36,790 nucleotides of DNA from CAUYUA01 sp963575675 (GTDB lineage Bacteria; Pseudomonadota; Alphaproteobacteria; Azospirillales; Azospirillaceae), in NCBI GenBank assembly GCA_963575675.1, contig CAUYUA010000214.1:1-36790 (forward strand), in the 5' to 3' direction. The position numbers were made by a program, and so were the translations under genes. The notes under the pieces were generated by a model. The model saw only the letters and a list, made by a program, of their open reading frames with translations. It had not been told where the DNA came from and searched no databases. Of this stretch, positions 30,268 to 36,790 are shown one piece after another. Within the stretch, counting starts at the first letter, position 1, and every line of letters starts with the position of its first letter.

Positions 30268-31797
30268 ATGAAAATCCGCGCTCAGATTGCAATGGTCCTT
30301 AATTTGGACAAATGCATCGGTTGTCATACCTGCTCAGTTACTTGTAAGAACGTTTGGACTACGCGCCGTGGTGTTGAGTATGCTTGGTTCAACAATGTTG
30401 AAACGAAGCCGGGCATCGGTTATCCCAAAGAATGGGAAAACCAAAAGAAATGGAACGGCGGCTGGATTCGTCAAGCAAATGGCAAGCTTCAACCGAAAAT
30501 CGGTGGTAAGTTCCGTGTGCTTGCCAAGATATTTGCTAATCCCGATTTGCCGCAAATCGACGATTATTATGAGCCGTTTACCTTTGATTATCATCATTTG
30601 CATACGGTTGGAGAGTCTCAGACTGCGCCGGTTGCTCGGCCGCGCTCTTTGATCACCGGCGAAAGAATGGAGAAAATCGAATGGGGACCGAACTGGGAAG
30701 AAATTCTCGGCGGTGAATTCGCCAAGCGCAGCAAAGACGTTAATTTTGAAGGGATACAGAAAGAAATCTATGGCAAGTTTGAGAACACATTTATGTTCTA
30801 CATGCCGAGATTGTGTGAGCATTGTTTGAATCCGGCTTGCGTCGCCAGTTGTCCTTCGGGATCAATCTATAAACGGGAGGAAGACGGTATTGTTCTGGTT
30901 GATCAGGACAAATGCCGAGGATGGCGGATGTGCGTTAGTGGATGTCCGTATAAGAAAATTTATTACAATTGGGAGTCCGGAAAAGCCGAAAAATGCATTT
31001 TGTGCTATCCGCGTTTGGAGTCCGGACAACCGACCGTGTGCTCGGAAACTTGCGTTGGACGGATACGATATCTTGGCGTGATGCTTTACGACGCGGATCG
31101 AATTGCTCAAGCGGCAGGCGCGGCGAACGAGACGGATCTCTATCAGGCTCAGCTTGACATATTCTTGGATCCGAATAAACCGGAGGTGATCAAGCAAGCG
31201 CGGGTGGATGGCATCCCGGAGGCTTGGTTGGAGGCGGCTCGACAATCGCCGGTTTATAAGATGGCGATCGACTGGAAAGTGGCGTTTCCACTTCATCCGG
31301 AATATCGCACTCTGCCGATGGTTTGGTATATTCCGCCGCTTAGCCCGATTCAAACGGCGGCCGACAAGGGCTATGTCGGCTTTGACGGCGCTCTGCCGGA
31401 TATTAAGTCGTTGCGGATTCCTGTGCGCTACTTAGCGAATTTCCTCACGGCGGGCGATGAGAAACCGGTAATCGATGCTCTCAACCGGATGTATGCTCTG
31501 CGTATATTTATGCGGGATCGGTTTGTCGATGGAAGTGAAAATCAAGAAATATTGTCGAAAGTTGGTTTGACGGCGGCTCAGGTTGAATCGATGTACAAGA
31601 TCATGGCGCTGGCGAACTATGAAGATCGTTTTGTAATTCCGACCACGCATCGCGAATATGCGGAAGATGCTTTCCATCTGCGTGGATCGTGTGGGTTTAG
31701 TTTCGGAAACGGATGTTCTGACGGAATCAGTAAGGATGTCAGCTTGTTCTCGGTGCGTCGGGAGCGGGTCAACGCGCGCGAGGAGAAGGTGTCGTAA
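30268..31797 (+). CDS. narH: Respiratory nitrate reductase beta subunit NarH
   Basis: The 509-residue iron-sulfur subunit passes electrons from NarI to NarG. The start at 30268 has AAAGGAG at a proper distance; an ATG at 30259 directly abuts that sequence. The first cluster motif is C16, C19, C22, C26 (KCIGCHTCSVTCKN). The cluster region CEHCLNPACVASCPSG and the Trp-containing KCRGWRMCVSGCPYKK, typical of the 3Fe-4S site, are intact, followed by KCILCYPRLESGQPTVCSETC. The stop shares its last base with the narJ ATG (TAATG), indicating translational coupling. Confidence 0.98.
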   Translation: MKIRAQIAMVLNLDKCIGCHTCSVTCKNVWTTRRGVEYAWFNNVETKPGIGYPKEWENQKKWNGGWIRQANGKLQPKIGGKFRVLAKIFANPDLPQIDDYYEPFTFDYHHLHTVGESQTAPVARPRSLITGERMEKIEWGPNWEEILGGEFAKRSKDVNFEGIQKEIYGKFENTFMFYMPRLCEHCLNPACVASCPSGSIYKREEDGIVLVDQDKCRGWRMCVSGCPYKKIYYNWESGKAEKCILCYPRLESGQPTVCSETCVGRIRYLGVMLYDADRIAQAAGAANETDLYQAQLDIFLDPNKPEVIKQARVDGIPEAWLEAARQSPVYKMAIDWKVAFPLHPEYRTLPMVWYIPPLSPIQTAADKGYVGFDGALPDIKSLRIPVRYLANFLTAGDEKPVIDALNRMYALRIFMRDRFVDGSENQEILSKVGLTAAQVESMYKIMALANYEDRFVIPTTHREYAEDAFHLRGSCGFSFGNGCSDGISKDVSLFSVRRERVNAREEKVS

Positions 31798-32552
31798 TGA
31801 ACGATATGATTCATGCCGATATCTCTCCGACCGACGCCGTTAAGCAGCCGTTTGACGGCGCCGACGACAGCCTGAAGAGAGCTGCTCGACAAAAGCCGAT
31901 CCGCACGATCAAGGCGCTTGGTGTTTTGTTGACCTACCCGGATTGGCCTGCGGGAGAAGTGGCCGACGCCGTCGAGGCGTGTCTCGACGCTGAATGTCTT
32001 TTGCCTGGTTCGACGCGCGAGGGCGTTGCGGCGCTTTTGGCGTGGTTGCGTCGAGAAGATGATCTGACGCTTCAAGAAGACTATGTTGCATTGTTCGATC
32101 GGAATCGAACGCTTTCGCTCCACTTGTATGAGCATCTGCTGGGAGAAAGTCGCGATCGCGGGCAGGCGATGGTCGATCTGATCGGGCTCTATCAGCGGAA
32201 CGGTTTTATGCCGACCGAGCGTGAGTTGCCCGACTTTCTGCCGTTGGTCTGTGAGTTTCTTAGTGAAATTCCCGGTGAGCAGGCGCAAGCGGTGCTTGGG
32301 GACGCCGTAACGGTGCTGACGGCGCTTCAGCAGCGGTTGGAGCAGCGCGGGAGCCGATACGCGGCGGTCTTTTCTGGATTGATTGCCTTGTCGGGCGGAA
32401 AACCGGACGCTGCAGTGTTGGCGAAATTGTTGGCCGGGTCGGAGGATCAGGATTCTTTGGAGGCTCTGGATCGCGTCTGGGCTGAGGAACCGGTGCGTTT
32501 TGACGCCGGCTCGGCACTGAAGGGGGGAGGGTGTCCGGCGGTTGCGCCCTGA
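31797..32552 (+). CDS. narJ: Nitrate reductase assembly chaperone NarJ
   Basis: A 251-residue TorD/NarJ-family chaperone that holds apo-NarG until the molybdenum cofactor is inserted. Family features are TIKALGVLLTYPD near residue 40, LQEDYVALFDRNRTLSLHLYEHLLGESRDRG (about 100-125) and LPDFLPLVCEFLSEIP. The C-terminal part is acidic and variable. It overlaps narH by one base. The next gene, narI, starts 182 bp later, longer than usual, and a terminator-like hairpin lies in that gap. Confidence 0.95.
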   Translation: MNDMIHADISPTDAVKQPFDGADDSLKRAARQKPIRTIKALGVLLTYPDWPAGEVADAVEACLDAECLLPGSTREGVAALLAWLRREDDLTLQEDYVALFDRNRTLSLHLYEHLLGESRDRGQAMVDLIGLYQRNGFMPTERELPDFLPLVCEFLSEIPGEQAQAVLGDAVTVLTALQQRLEQRGSRYAAVFSGLIALSGGKPDAAVLAKLLAGSEDQDSLEALDRVWAEEPVRFDAGSALKGGGCPAVAP

Positions 32553-32625
32553 TCGAACGGCGTCTTCTCCGGATCGCTCGGAGGCGTATGACCTTGGGAC
32601 GCCGTCGCTCGGACGTTGTCGAGAA

Positions 32626-32660
32626 CCGCCGAAACGCTTCGAGCGTTGGCGGAATTTTTT
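32626..32660 (+). terminator. Terminator-like hairpin between narJ and narI
   Basis: CCGCC (32626-32630) pairs with GGCGG (32648-32652). AACGCT / AGCGTT extends the stem inside after a two-base bulge, with a TCG loop and an AATTTTTT run (32653-32660). This has the form of an intrinsic terminator or attenuator inside the nar operon. Confidence 0.6.
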
Positions 32661-32734
32661 CCGAAACCGTCGAGGTTTTTTGAAAATCGGCGATGGCGTC
32701 GTGACTTCTCATTTTTCTCTGAAGGACCATTGTC

Positions 32735-33421
32735 ATGGACTTTCTGCATCAAGCCCTGTTCGGCTATTATCCTTACATTGCTCTGACCGTGTTTTTGCTC
32801 GGCAGTCTACTCCGTTTTGACCGCGAGCAATATTCGTGGCGCAGCGGCTCCAGTCAGCTTTTGTCCAAGGACAAATTGAGATTGGGCAGTAATTTGTTTC
32901 ATATCGGCATTCTGGGGTTGTTGGCGGGTCACAGCGTTGGTTTGCTGACCCCGATTTGGGTGTTTGAAGCGCTCGGCGTCAGCCACGAGTCCAAGCAATT
33001 GCTGGCGATTGTCGCCGGTTCGATTTTCGGAGCGAGCTGTGTGACTGGGATGGTTATTTTACTTCGTAGACGGCTGACAACGCCGCGAATTCGATTGACG
33101 AGTTCGCGGATGGATATCGCCATTCTCGCTTTGTTGTTGGCCCAGGGGATTTTAGGGTTGGTGACGGTGCCGTTTTCGTGGATGCACCGTAGCGGTGAAA
33201 CTATGGTCTTGTTCATGACTTGGGCGCAATCAATTTTGACTTTTCGCCCCGGTGCGGCCGACGTTATTCGAGACGTTGGTTTTGTTTTTAAAATTCATGT
33301 GTTCCTGGGGCTGACGATCGTGTTGTTGTTTCCGTTTTCGCGTTTGGTCCATCTGTGGAGCGCTCCGATTGGTTATGTCGGTCGTTGCTATCAAGTGGTT
33401 CGCACACGCAAGGTGGGGTGA
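32735..33421 (+). CDS. narI: Respiratory nitrate reductase gamma subunit NarI
   Basis: The 228-residue membrane cytochrome b subunit oxidises quinol and feeds NarH. It has five membrane segments. The heme ligands fall at H56 and H66 (NLFHIGILGLLAGHSVG) and H187 and H205 (KIHVFLGL...SRLVHLWSAP), matching the E. coli numbers. An AAGGA-type site precedes the ATG. Length is standard. Confidence 0.97.
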   Translation: MDFLHQALFGYYPYIALTVFLLGSLLRFDREQYSWRSGSSQLLSKDKLRLGSNLFHIGILGLLAGHSVGLLTPIWVFEALGVSHESKQLLAIVAGSIFGASCVTGMVILLRRRLTTPRIRLTSSRMDIAILALLLAQGILGLVTVPFSWMHRSGETMVLFMTWAQSILTFRPGAADVIRDVGFVFKIHVFLGLTIVLLFPFSRLVHLWSAPIGYVGRCYQVVRTRKVG

Positions 33422-33871
33422 AACGATCTTTTGAGGATGGAGGTGTTTTAGGGAAGGAAAAGATTGTCTGGGAAACCGCAAGCAATAGAGTAAAAAGGAA
33501 GGGGCGTAAGCCCTTTCCTATGTGGCTTCGTTGTTATCCGTCGATAATTAGAGAAAATTATAAATCCATACTCTTCTTCAATAGAATCCATCGCGTTAAG
33601 TTCGGCAAGTTAAGTTCAGCCTCTTGGGCCGCATCAGTTTTGATTCATCTGGTGTTGCTGTGGCGTCTGCGCAAGAGGATGCGCCAACGCCTCAGAGCAA
33701 AATTTAATCAGTCGAGACTTTTCGACCGTTGCGGCGTTCTTTAAAAAATTTCTTAAATTCAAGGTTGAAACAATAGGTTTGCTGATGATCGGGTTTCGAT
33801 CTCGGCGCACACGAACGCCGTAATCTGAATAAGATCAAGAGAATTCGTCAATATAACGGATGGAGACGCCG
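33422..33871. other. Gap between narI and the parvulin gene
   Basis: About 450 bp with no supported gene. A hairpin at 33496-33519 (AGGAAGGGGC / GCCCTTTCCT, GTAA loop) is followed by no T-run on the plus strand, though the minus strand has one. A frame at 33355-33744 overlaps narI and reads as a shadow. The rest is unassigned. Confidence 0.45.
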
Positions 33872-34717
33872 ATGCCTCTTTCTACAGACGACGATGTCGT
33901 CTCAGCCGACGGGAGTGATGATTCTGACTTTGTCATTTCCGTAAACGGAATCGTTATTTCCGAAGAAGCCGTCGCCATGGAAATGCAGCATCATCCGGCG
34001 CCAACCCGTGACGCTTCGTGGCGCGCGGCGGCTCAAGCCTTGGTGATCCGATCGTTGTTGTGTCAAGAAGCGCAACGGCGTGGTTTGACCGGTGGCGACG
34101 ACGATTTGCCTCTTGACGATGAAACGCCGGAAGAAGCTGGAATTCGGCGATTGATGGCGCTTGCCGTTTCAATTCCGGAGCCAACGGAAGAAGACTGTCG
34201 CCAAGCGTATCACGAGCAATCGGCGCGGTATCGCAGTTCTGACTTGTTTGAAGCTGCGCACATCTTTATTCCGGCTTTGCCAAACGATGTCGCCATGCGC
34301 CAAAAGGCTAAGGCTGAGGTCGAAGCGTTGATCGAGACTCTGAATGCGCATCCCGAACAATTTGCTGCGTTGGCTCAAGCTCACTCGCAATGCCCATCGG
34401 CGCAGCAGGGCGGAAGCTTGGGGCAGATCGGACGAGGCCAGACGACGCCAGAATTCGAGAGTTTTCTCTATGCATTAGAGCCGGGGCAATTGTGTAAGAC
34501 GCCAGTTCCAACAGCGTATGGATATCATGTCGTGCGTCTGGACAAACGCGAAAGCGGACGACAAATTCCTTTTGATCTGGTTCAATCGAAAGTTGCAGAT
34601 GATTGGCGTCATCGGACGTGGCGGCGAGAAGCTCATCGTTTTATCAAGGTTTTGATTGATCAAGCCCGTATCGAGGGGATGACATTCGAAGAGGGGGCGT
34701 CTCTTTCGGCTCAATAG
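33872..34717 (+). CDS. Parvulin-type peptidyl-prolyl isomerase (NifM/SurA-like)
   Basis: A 281-residue protein with an N-terminal helical segment (about 15-110) and a parvulin rotamase domain (about 125-235) marked by EAAHIFIPA, FAALAQAHSQCPSAQQGGSLGQIGRGQ and GQLCKTPVPTAYGYHVVRLDKRE. I chose the ATG at 33872 because GGAG stands six bases upstream. No signal peptide is visible, so it is likely cytoplasmic, as for NifM-type proteins. Parvulin genes behind narGHJI occur in other proteobacteria. It probably helps fold a nitrate reductase subunit, which is inference from position. Confidence 0.9.
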   Translation: MPLSTDDDVVSADGSDDSDFVISVNGIVISEEAVAMEMQHHPAPTRDASWRAAAQALVIRSLLCQEAQRRGLTGGDDDLPLDDETPEEAGIRRLMALAVSIPEPTEEDCRQAYHEQSARYRSSDLFEAAHIFIPALPNDVAMRQKAKAEVEALIETLNAHPEQFAALAQAHSQCPSAQQGGSLGQIGRGQTTPEFESFLYALEPGQLCKTPVPTAYGYHVVRLDKRESGRQIPFDLVQSKVADDWRHRTWRREAHRFIKVLIDQARIEGMTFEEGASLSAQ

Positions 34718-34769
34718 ATTTCTGGAGACCAAGCGACGTGGGCAAAAAAGTGAGAGAAGGAGAAAAACG

Positions 34770-35276
34770 GTGAAGGTATTCGGCTTGGCTGGTCCAAGTG
34801 GTGTCGGCAAGACCACATTGATGGAAAAATTATTGCCTTGGTTGCGCGCTCAAGGTGTTAGTGTGTCTACAGTGAAGCATGCCCATCATGGTTTCGAGTT
34901 GGATCAACCAGGGAAGGATAGTTTTCGACATCGCGCCGCCGGCGCCCAAGAAGTTATAATAAGTTCTGGTTTGCGGTGGGCTCTTCTGCATGAGATACGC
35001 AACGAGCCCGAGCCTTGTTTAAACGATCTGTTGTCTCGTCTGTCTCCTGTCGCCTTGGTGCTGGTCGAGGGGTTTAAACGGGAGCCTTATCCGAAAATTG
35101 AAGTCCGACGCGGTCCCGTCGATTGTCCGCTTTTGTGTTTGGACGATCCGACGGTGATTGCGATTGCATCCGACGTGGAGCCGGTCGACGCGCAGGTTCC
35201 GTGGTTGCCCCTTGACGATGTTGTTGCGATCGGTCGAACGATCCTTGACGCCGTTGGGCTTTCGAAGGATGATTAA
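34770..35276 (+). CDS. mobB: Molybdopterin-guanine dinucleotide biosynthesis adaptor MobB
   Basis: A 168-residue P-loop GTP-binding protein, adaptor to MobA in the synthesis of the MGD form of molybdenum cofactor needed by NarG. The Walker A sequence GPSGVGKTT lies at residues 8-16, TVKHAHHGFELDQPGKDSFRHRAAGA follows, and VLVEGFKREPYPKIEV is the later family motif. The start is GTG with AGAAGGAG seven bases upstream. It lies 53 bp after the parvulin gene and upstream of moaA, continuing the cofactor function of the island. Confidence 0.95.
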   Translation: MKVFGLAGPSGVGKTTLMEKLLPWLRAQGVSVSTVKHAHHGFELDQPGKDSFRHRAAGAQEVIISSGLRWALLHEIRNEPEPCLNDLLSRLSPVALVLVEGFKREPYPKIEVRRGPVDCPLLCLDDPTVIAIASDVEPVDAQVPWLPLDDVVAIGRTILDAVGLSKDD

Positions 35277-35385
35277 CCGTTTTAACGTCGCATTGGCTTT
35301 AGTGTTAGGGAAGGCGCATAAATAAATTTTTAGTGCTCTTTCGGTATTTGCTCAATCAAATTGATCCGCATTGAGGGGGAGGCTT

Positions 35386-36435
35386 ATGGCTGACGGTTCG
35401 CAGGATTTTACGGCGCTCCAATCGTCGTTGCGCGATGGTTTTGGCCGAACCATTTCCTATTTGCGGGTTTCCGTGACGGATCGTTGTGATTTTCGTTGCG
35501 TGTATTGCATGTCTGAAACGCCGACCTTTGTTCCCAAGGCTCAAGTTTTGTCGCTTGATGAGACGGCGCGATTATGCGGTGTTTTCGTTGCTTTGGGCGT
35601 GCGCAAATTGCGCTTGACCGGAGGAGAGCCATTGATTCGGCGTGGCTTATTAACTTTGGCGCGGACGCTGGGAGCCTATCTTGATGGCGGCGGGTTGGAC
35701 GAGTTGGCGATAACCACCAATGGAAGTCGTTTGGCGGAATATGCCGAAGAGTTGGCGTTATGTGGTGTGCGGCGCGTCAATGTTAGTCTCGACACGTTGC
35801 GCTCTGATCGTTTTCGCGCCGTTACTCGACGCGGAGATATTGCGCAGGTGTTTCGAGGCCTTGAAGCCGCGCGAGCGGCAGGGTTGGCGGTGAAGATCAA
35901 CACAGTCGCGATGAAAGGGATCAACGATGATGAATTCGATGATCTCATCGGTTGGTGCGGAGAGCAAGGATTCGACATGACCTTAATTGAGGTGATGCCG
36001 TTGGGTGATCTTGATGATTGGGATCGGCTCCGCCATTTTTTGCCGATGACGGAGGTTCGCGCGCAATTGTCGAAGCGTTGGGGGTTGGAGCCGTTGCCTG
36101 ATTGCACCGGAGGTCCGGCGCGTTATGTTCAGGTTCGTGAAACTGGGAGGCGTCTCGGGTTCATCACGCCTTTAAGCGGGAATTTCTGCGGCGATTGCAA
36201 TCGAGTTCGACTAAGTTGCTCTGGTCGTCTTTACCTTTGTTTGGGGCAGGAACGATCAATTGATTTATGTTCTCTTCTGCGCGCCCATCCGCAAGGAGAC
36301 GACGCCATGTTGCGGATGGCTGTGCGGGCGGCGATCTCTCGCAAGCCGGAGGGTCATGACTTCGCCGTTAAAAAATGCGGTGTGGAAAGCTCTTTTTCTT
36401 CGATCGAACGGCGGATGCATGTCACAGGGGGCTGA
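35386..36435 (+). CDS. moaA: GTP 3',8-cyclase MoaA
   Basis: A 349-residue radical SAM enzyme for the first step of molybdenum-cofactor synthesis (GTP to 3',8-cyclo-GTP, with MoaC). The radical SAM cluster motif is C34-x3-C38-x2-C41 (TDRCDFRCVYC). The GGEP-type motif is in LTGGEPLIRRG, and the second cluster cysteines lie in FCGDCNRVRLSCSGRLYLC near the C-terminus. The required C-terminal Gly-Gly is present (HVTGG). I chose ATG 35386, with GGGGGAGG close upstream, over an in-frame TTG at 35371. Confidence 0.97.
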   Translation: MADGSQDFTALQSSLRDGFGRTISYLRVSVTDRCDFRCVYCMSETPTFVPKAQVLSLDETARLCGVFVALGVRKLRLTGGEPLIRRGLLTLARTLGAYLDGGGLDELAITTNGSRLAEYAEELALCGVRRVNVSLDTLRSDRFRAVTRRGDIAQVFRGLEAARAAGLAVKINTVAMKGINDDEFDDLIGWCGEQGFDMTLIEVMPLGDLDDWDRLRHFLPMTEVRAQLSKRWGLEPLPDCTGGPARYVQVRETGRRLGFITPLSGNFCGDCNRVRLSCSGRLYLCLGQERSIDLCSLLRAHPQGDDAMLRMAVRAAISRKPEGHDFAVKKCGVESSFSSIERRMHVTGG

Positions 36436-36476
36436 AGAACGATTTTCTTCCTATTTTTTTGAGTGCGGAAACTAAT

Positions 36477-36689
36477 TTGAGACTGGCGTCATCGGTAGGG
36501 AAAGGTTTATTTATCTCCTTTGTGTTGTTTTTATGTGGGTTTCTGATGTCGAACGACGCACTCGCGTCGCGTCCATCTTTCCAAACACGGCATCCTGCCG
36601 GTATCTTGCCTACGCTCATCTCCGCACTTTTTGCTGAGTGCGACGAAGAATGGCTCGCGGGAAAGGTCTCTCTAAATCTAAAAAATTAA
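36477..36689 (+). CDS. Possible small secreted protein (uncertain start)
   Basis: An open frame after moaA would give about 70 residues if started at the TTG at 36477. It begins LRLASSVGKGLFISFVLFLCGFLM and then ALASRPSF, which looks like a signal peptide with an Ala-x-Ala cleavage site. The rest is short and unrecognised, with an acidic ECDEEW stretch. The frame extends upstream into moaA in a different phase. It may be a truncated gene. The final 100 bp of the window hold nothing I recognise. Confidence 0.3.
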   Translation: MRLASSVGKGLFISFVLFLCGFLMSNDALASRPSFQTRHPAGILPTLISALFAECDEEWLAGKVSLNLKN

Positions 36690-36790
36690 TTTCCGCAAAA
36701 CAAAAAATAAGCCGCCTTGTGACAATTTATAGGAAATTATACCAAGTCCCAATGACTACAACCCATAGGCCCACTTTCTGATACCAATAG

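Noticed and set aside
33355..33744. 129-codon frame overlapping the narI end
   Set aside because: Its first part is narI in another frame and the rest has no support as a gene.

Overview
This window reads as part of the chromosome of a denitrifying or nitrate-respiring alphaproteobacterium, probably Rhodospirillales-like. That placement rests on the look of the proteins (a NarK1/NarK2 pair, NarGHJI with a parvulin gene behind it, alphaproteobacterial-type UbiU/UbiV/UbiT, the two 2OG-Fe(II) oxygenase types, a tRNA-Thr(UGU)) and was not tested by any search.

Left part (1-11,100) is a patchwork. It holds the end of a periplasmic binding protein, a large membrane diguanylate cyclase with a C-terminal hemerythrin domain, a decayed caspase-like gene split by a complete IS66-family element (perfect 8-bp target duplication) and joined to an IS5-type transposase fragment, an acyltransferase-3/SGNH O-acetyltransferase, a MITE-like 118-bp inverted-repeat element, a solitary F0 subunit c gene, tRNA-Thr, and two inverted copies of an unidentified remnant about 8 kb apart.

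Middle part (11,164-22,682) lies entirely on the minus strand. In transcription order it carries a bacteriohemerythrin, a chorismatase-like RidA-domain protein, two 2OG-Fe(II) oxygenases, an RnfD/NqrB-like membrane protein, ubiT-ubiU-ubiV (O2-independent ubiquinone synthesis), a single-chain tandem CRP/FNR regulator, moeA, an unknown secreted/membrane protein, moaD and moaE. Right part (23,400-36,435) lies on the plus strand: narK1, narK2, narG, narH, narJ, narI, a parvulin-type prolyl isomerase, mobB and moaA.

Functionally this is an anaerobic nitrate-respiration island. Ubiquinone made without O2 (UbiTUV) feeds electrons to NarGHI. MoaA/D/E, MoeA and MobB contribute to the bis-MGD cofactor of NarG, and NarK1/NarK2 move nitrate and nitrite. 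The divergent hemerythrin/narK gap carries three near-identical tandem copies of a class-II FNR-type promoter (box YTAAC-N4-GTCAA centred about 32 bp upstream of a GATAGT-like -10) and a fourth isolated box. A related box with the same polarity lies before ubiT. The half-sites are unequal, and the window encodes a fused double CRP/FNR protein whose two recognition helices are also unequal (GSFSR versus ESLSR). I propose that this single-chain regulator reads the asymmetric operators. This is the most interesting candidate system here, and it is an inference from sequence only.
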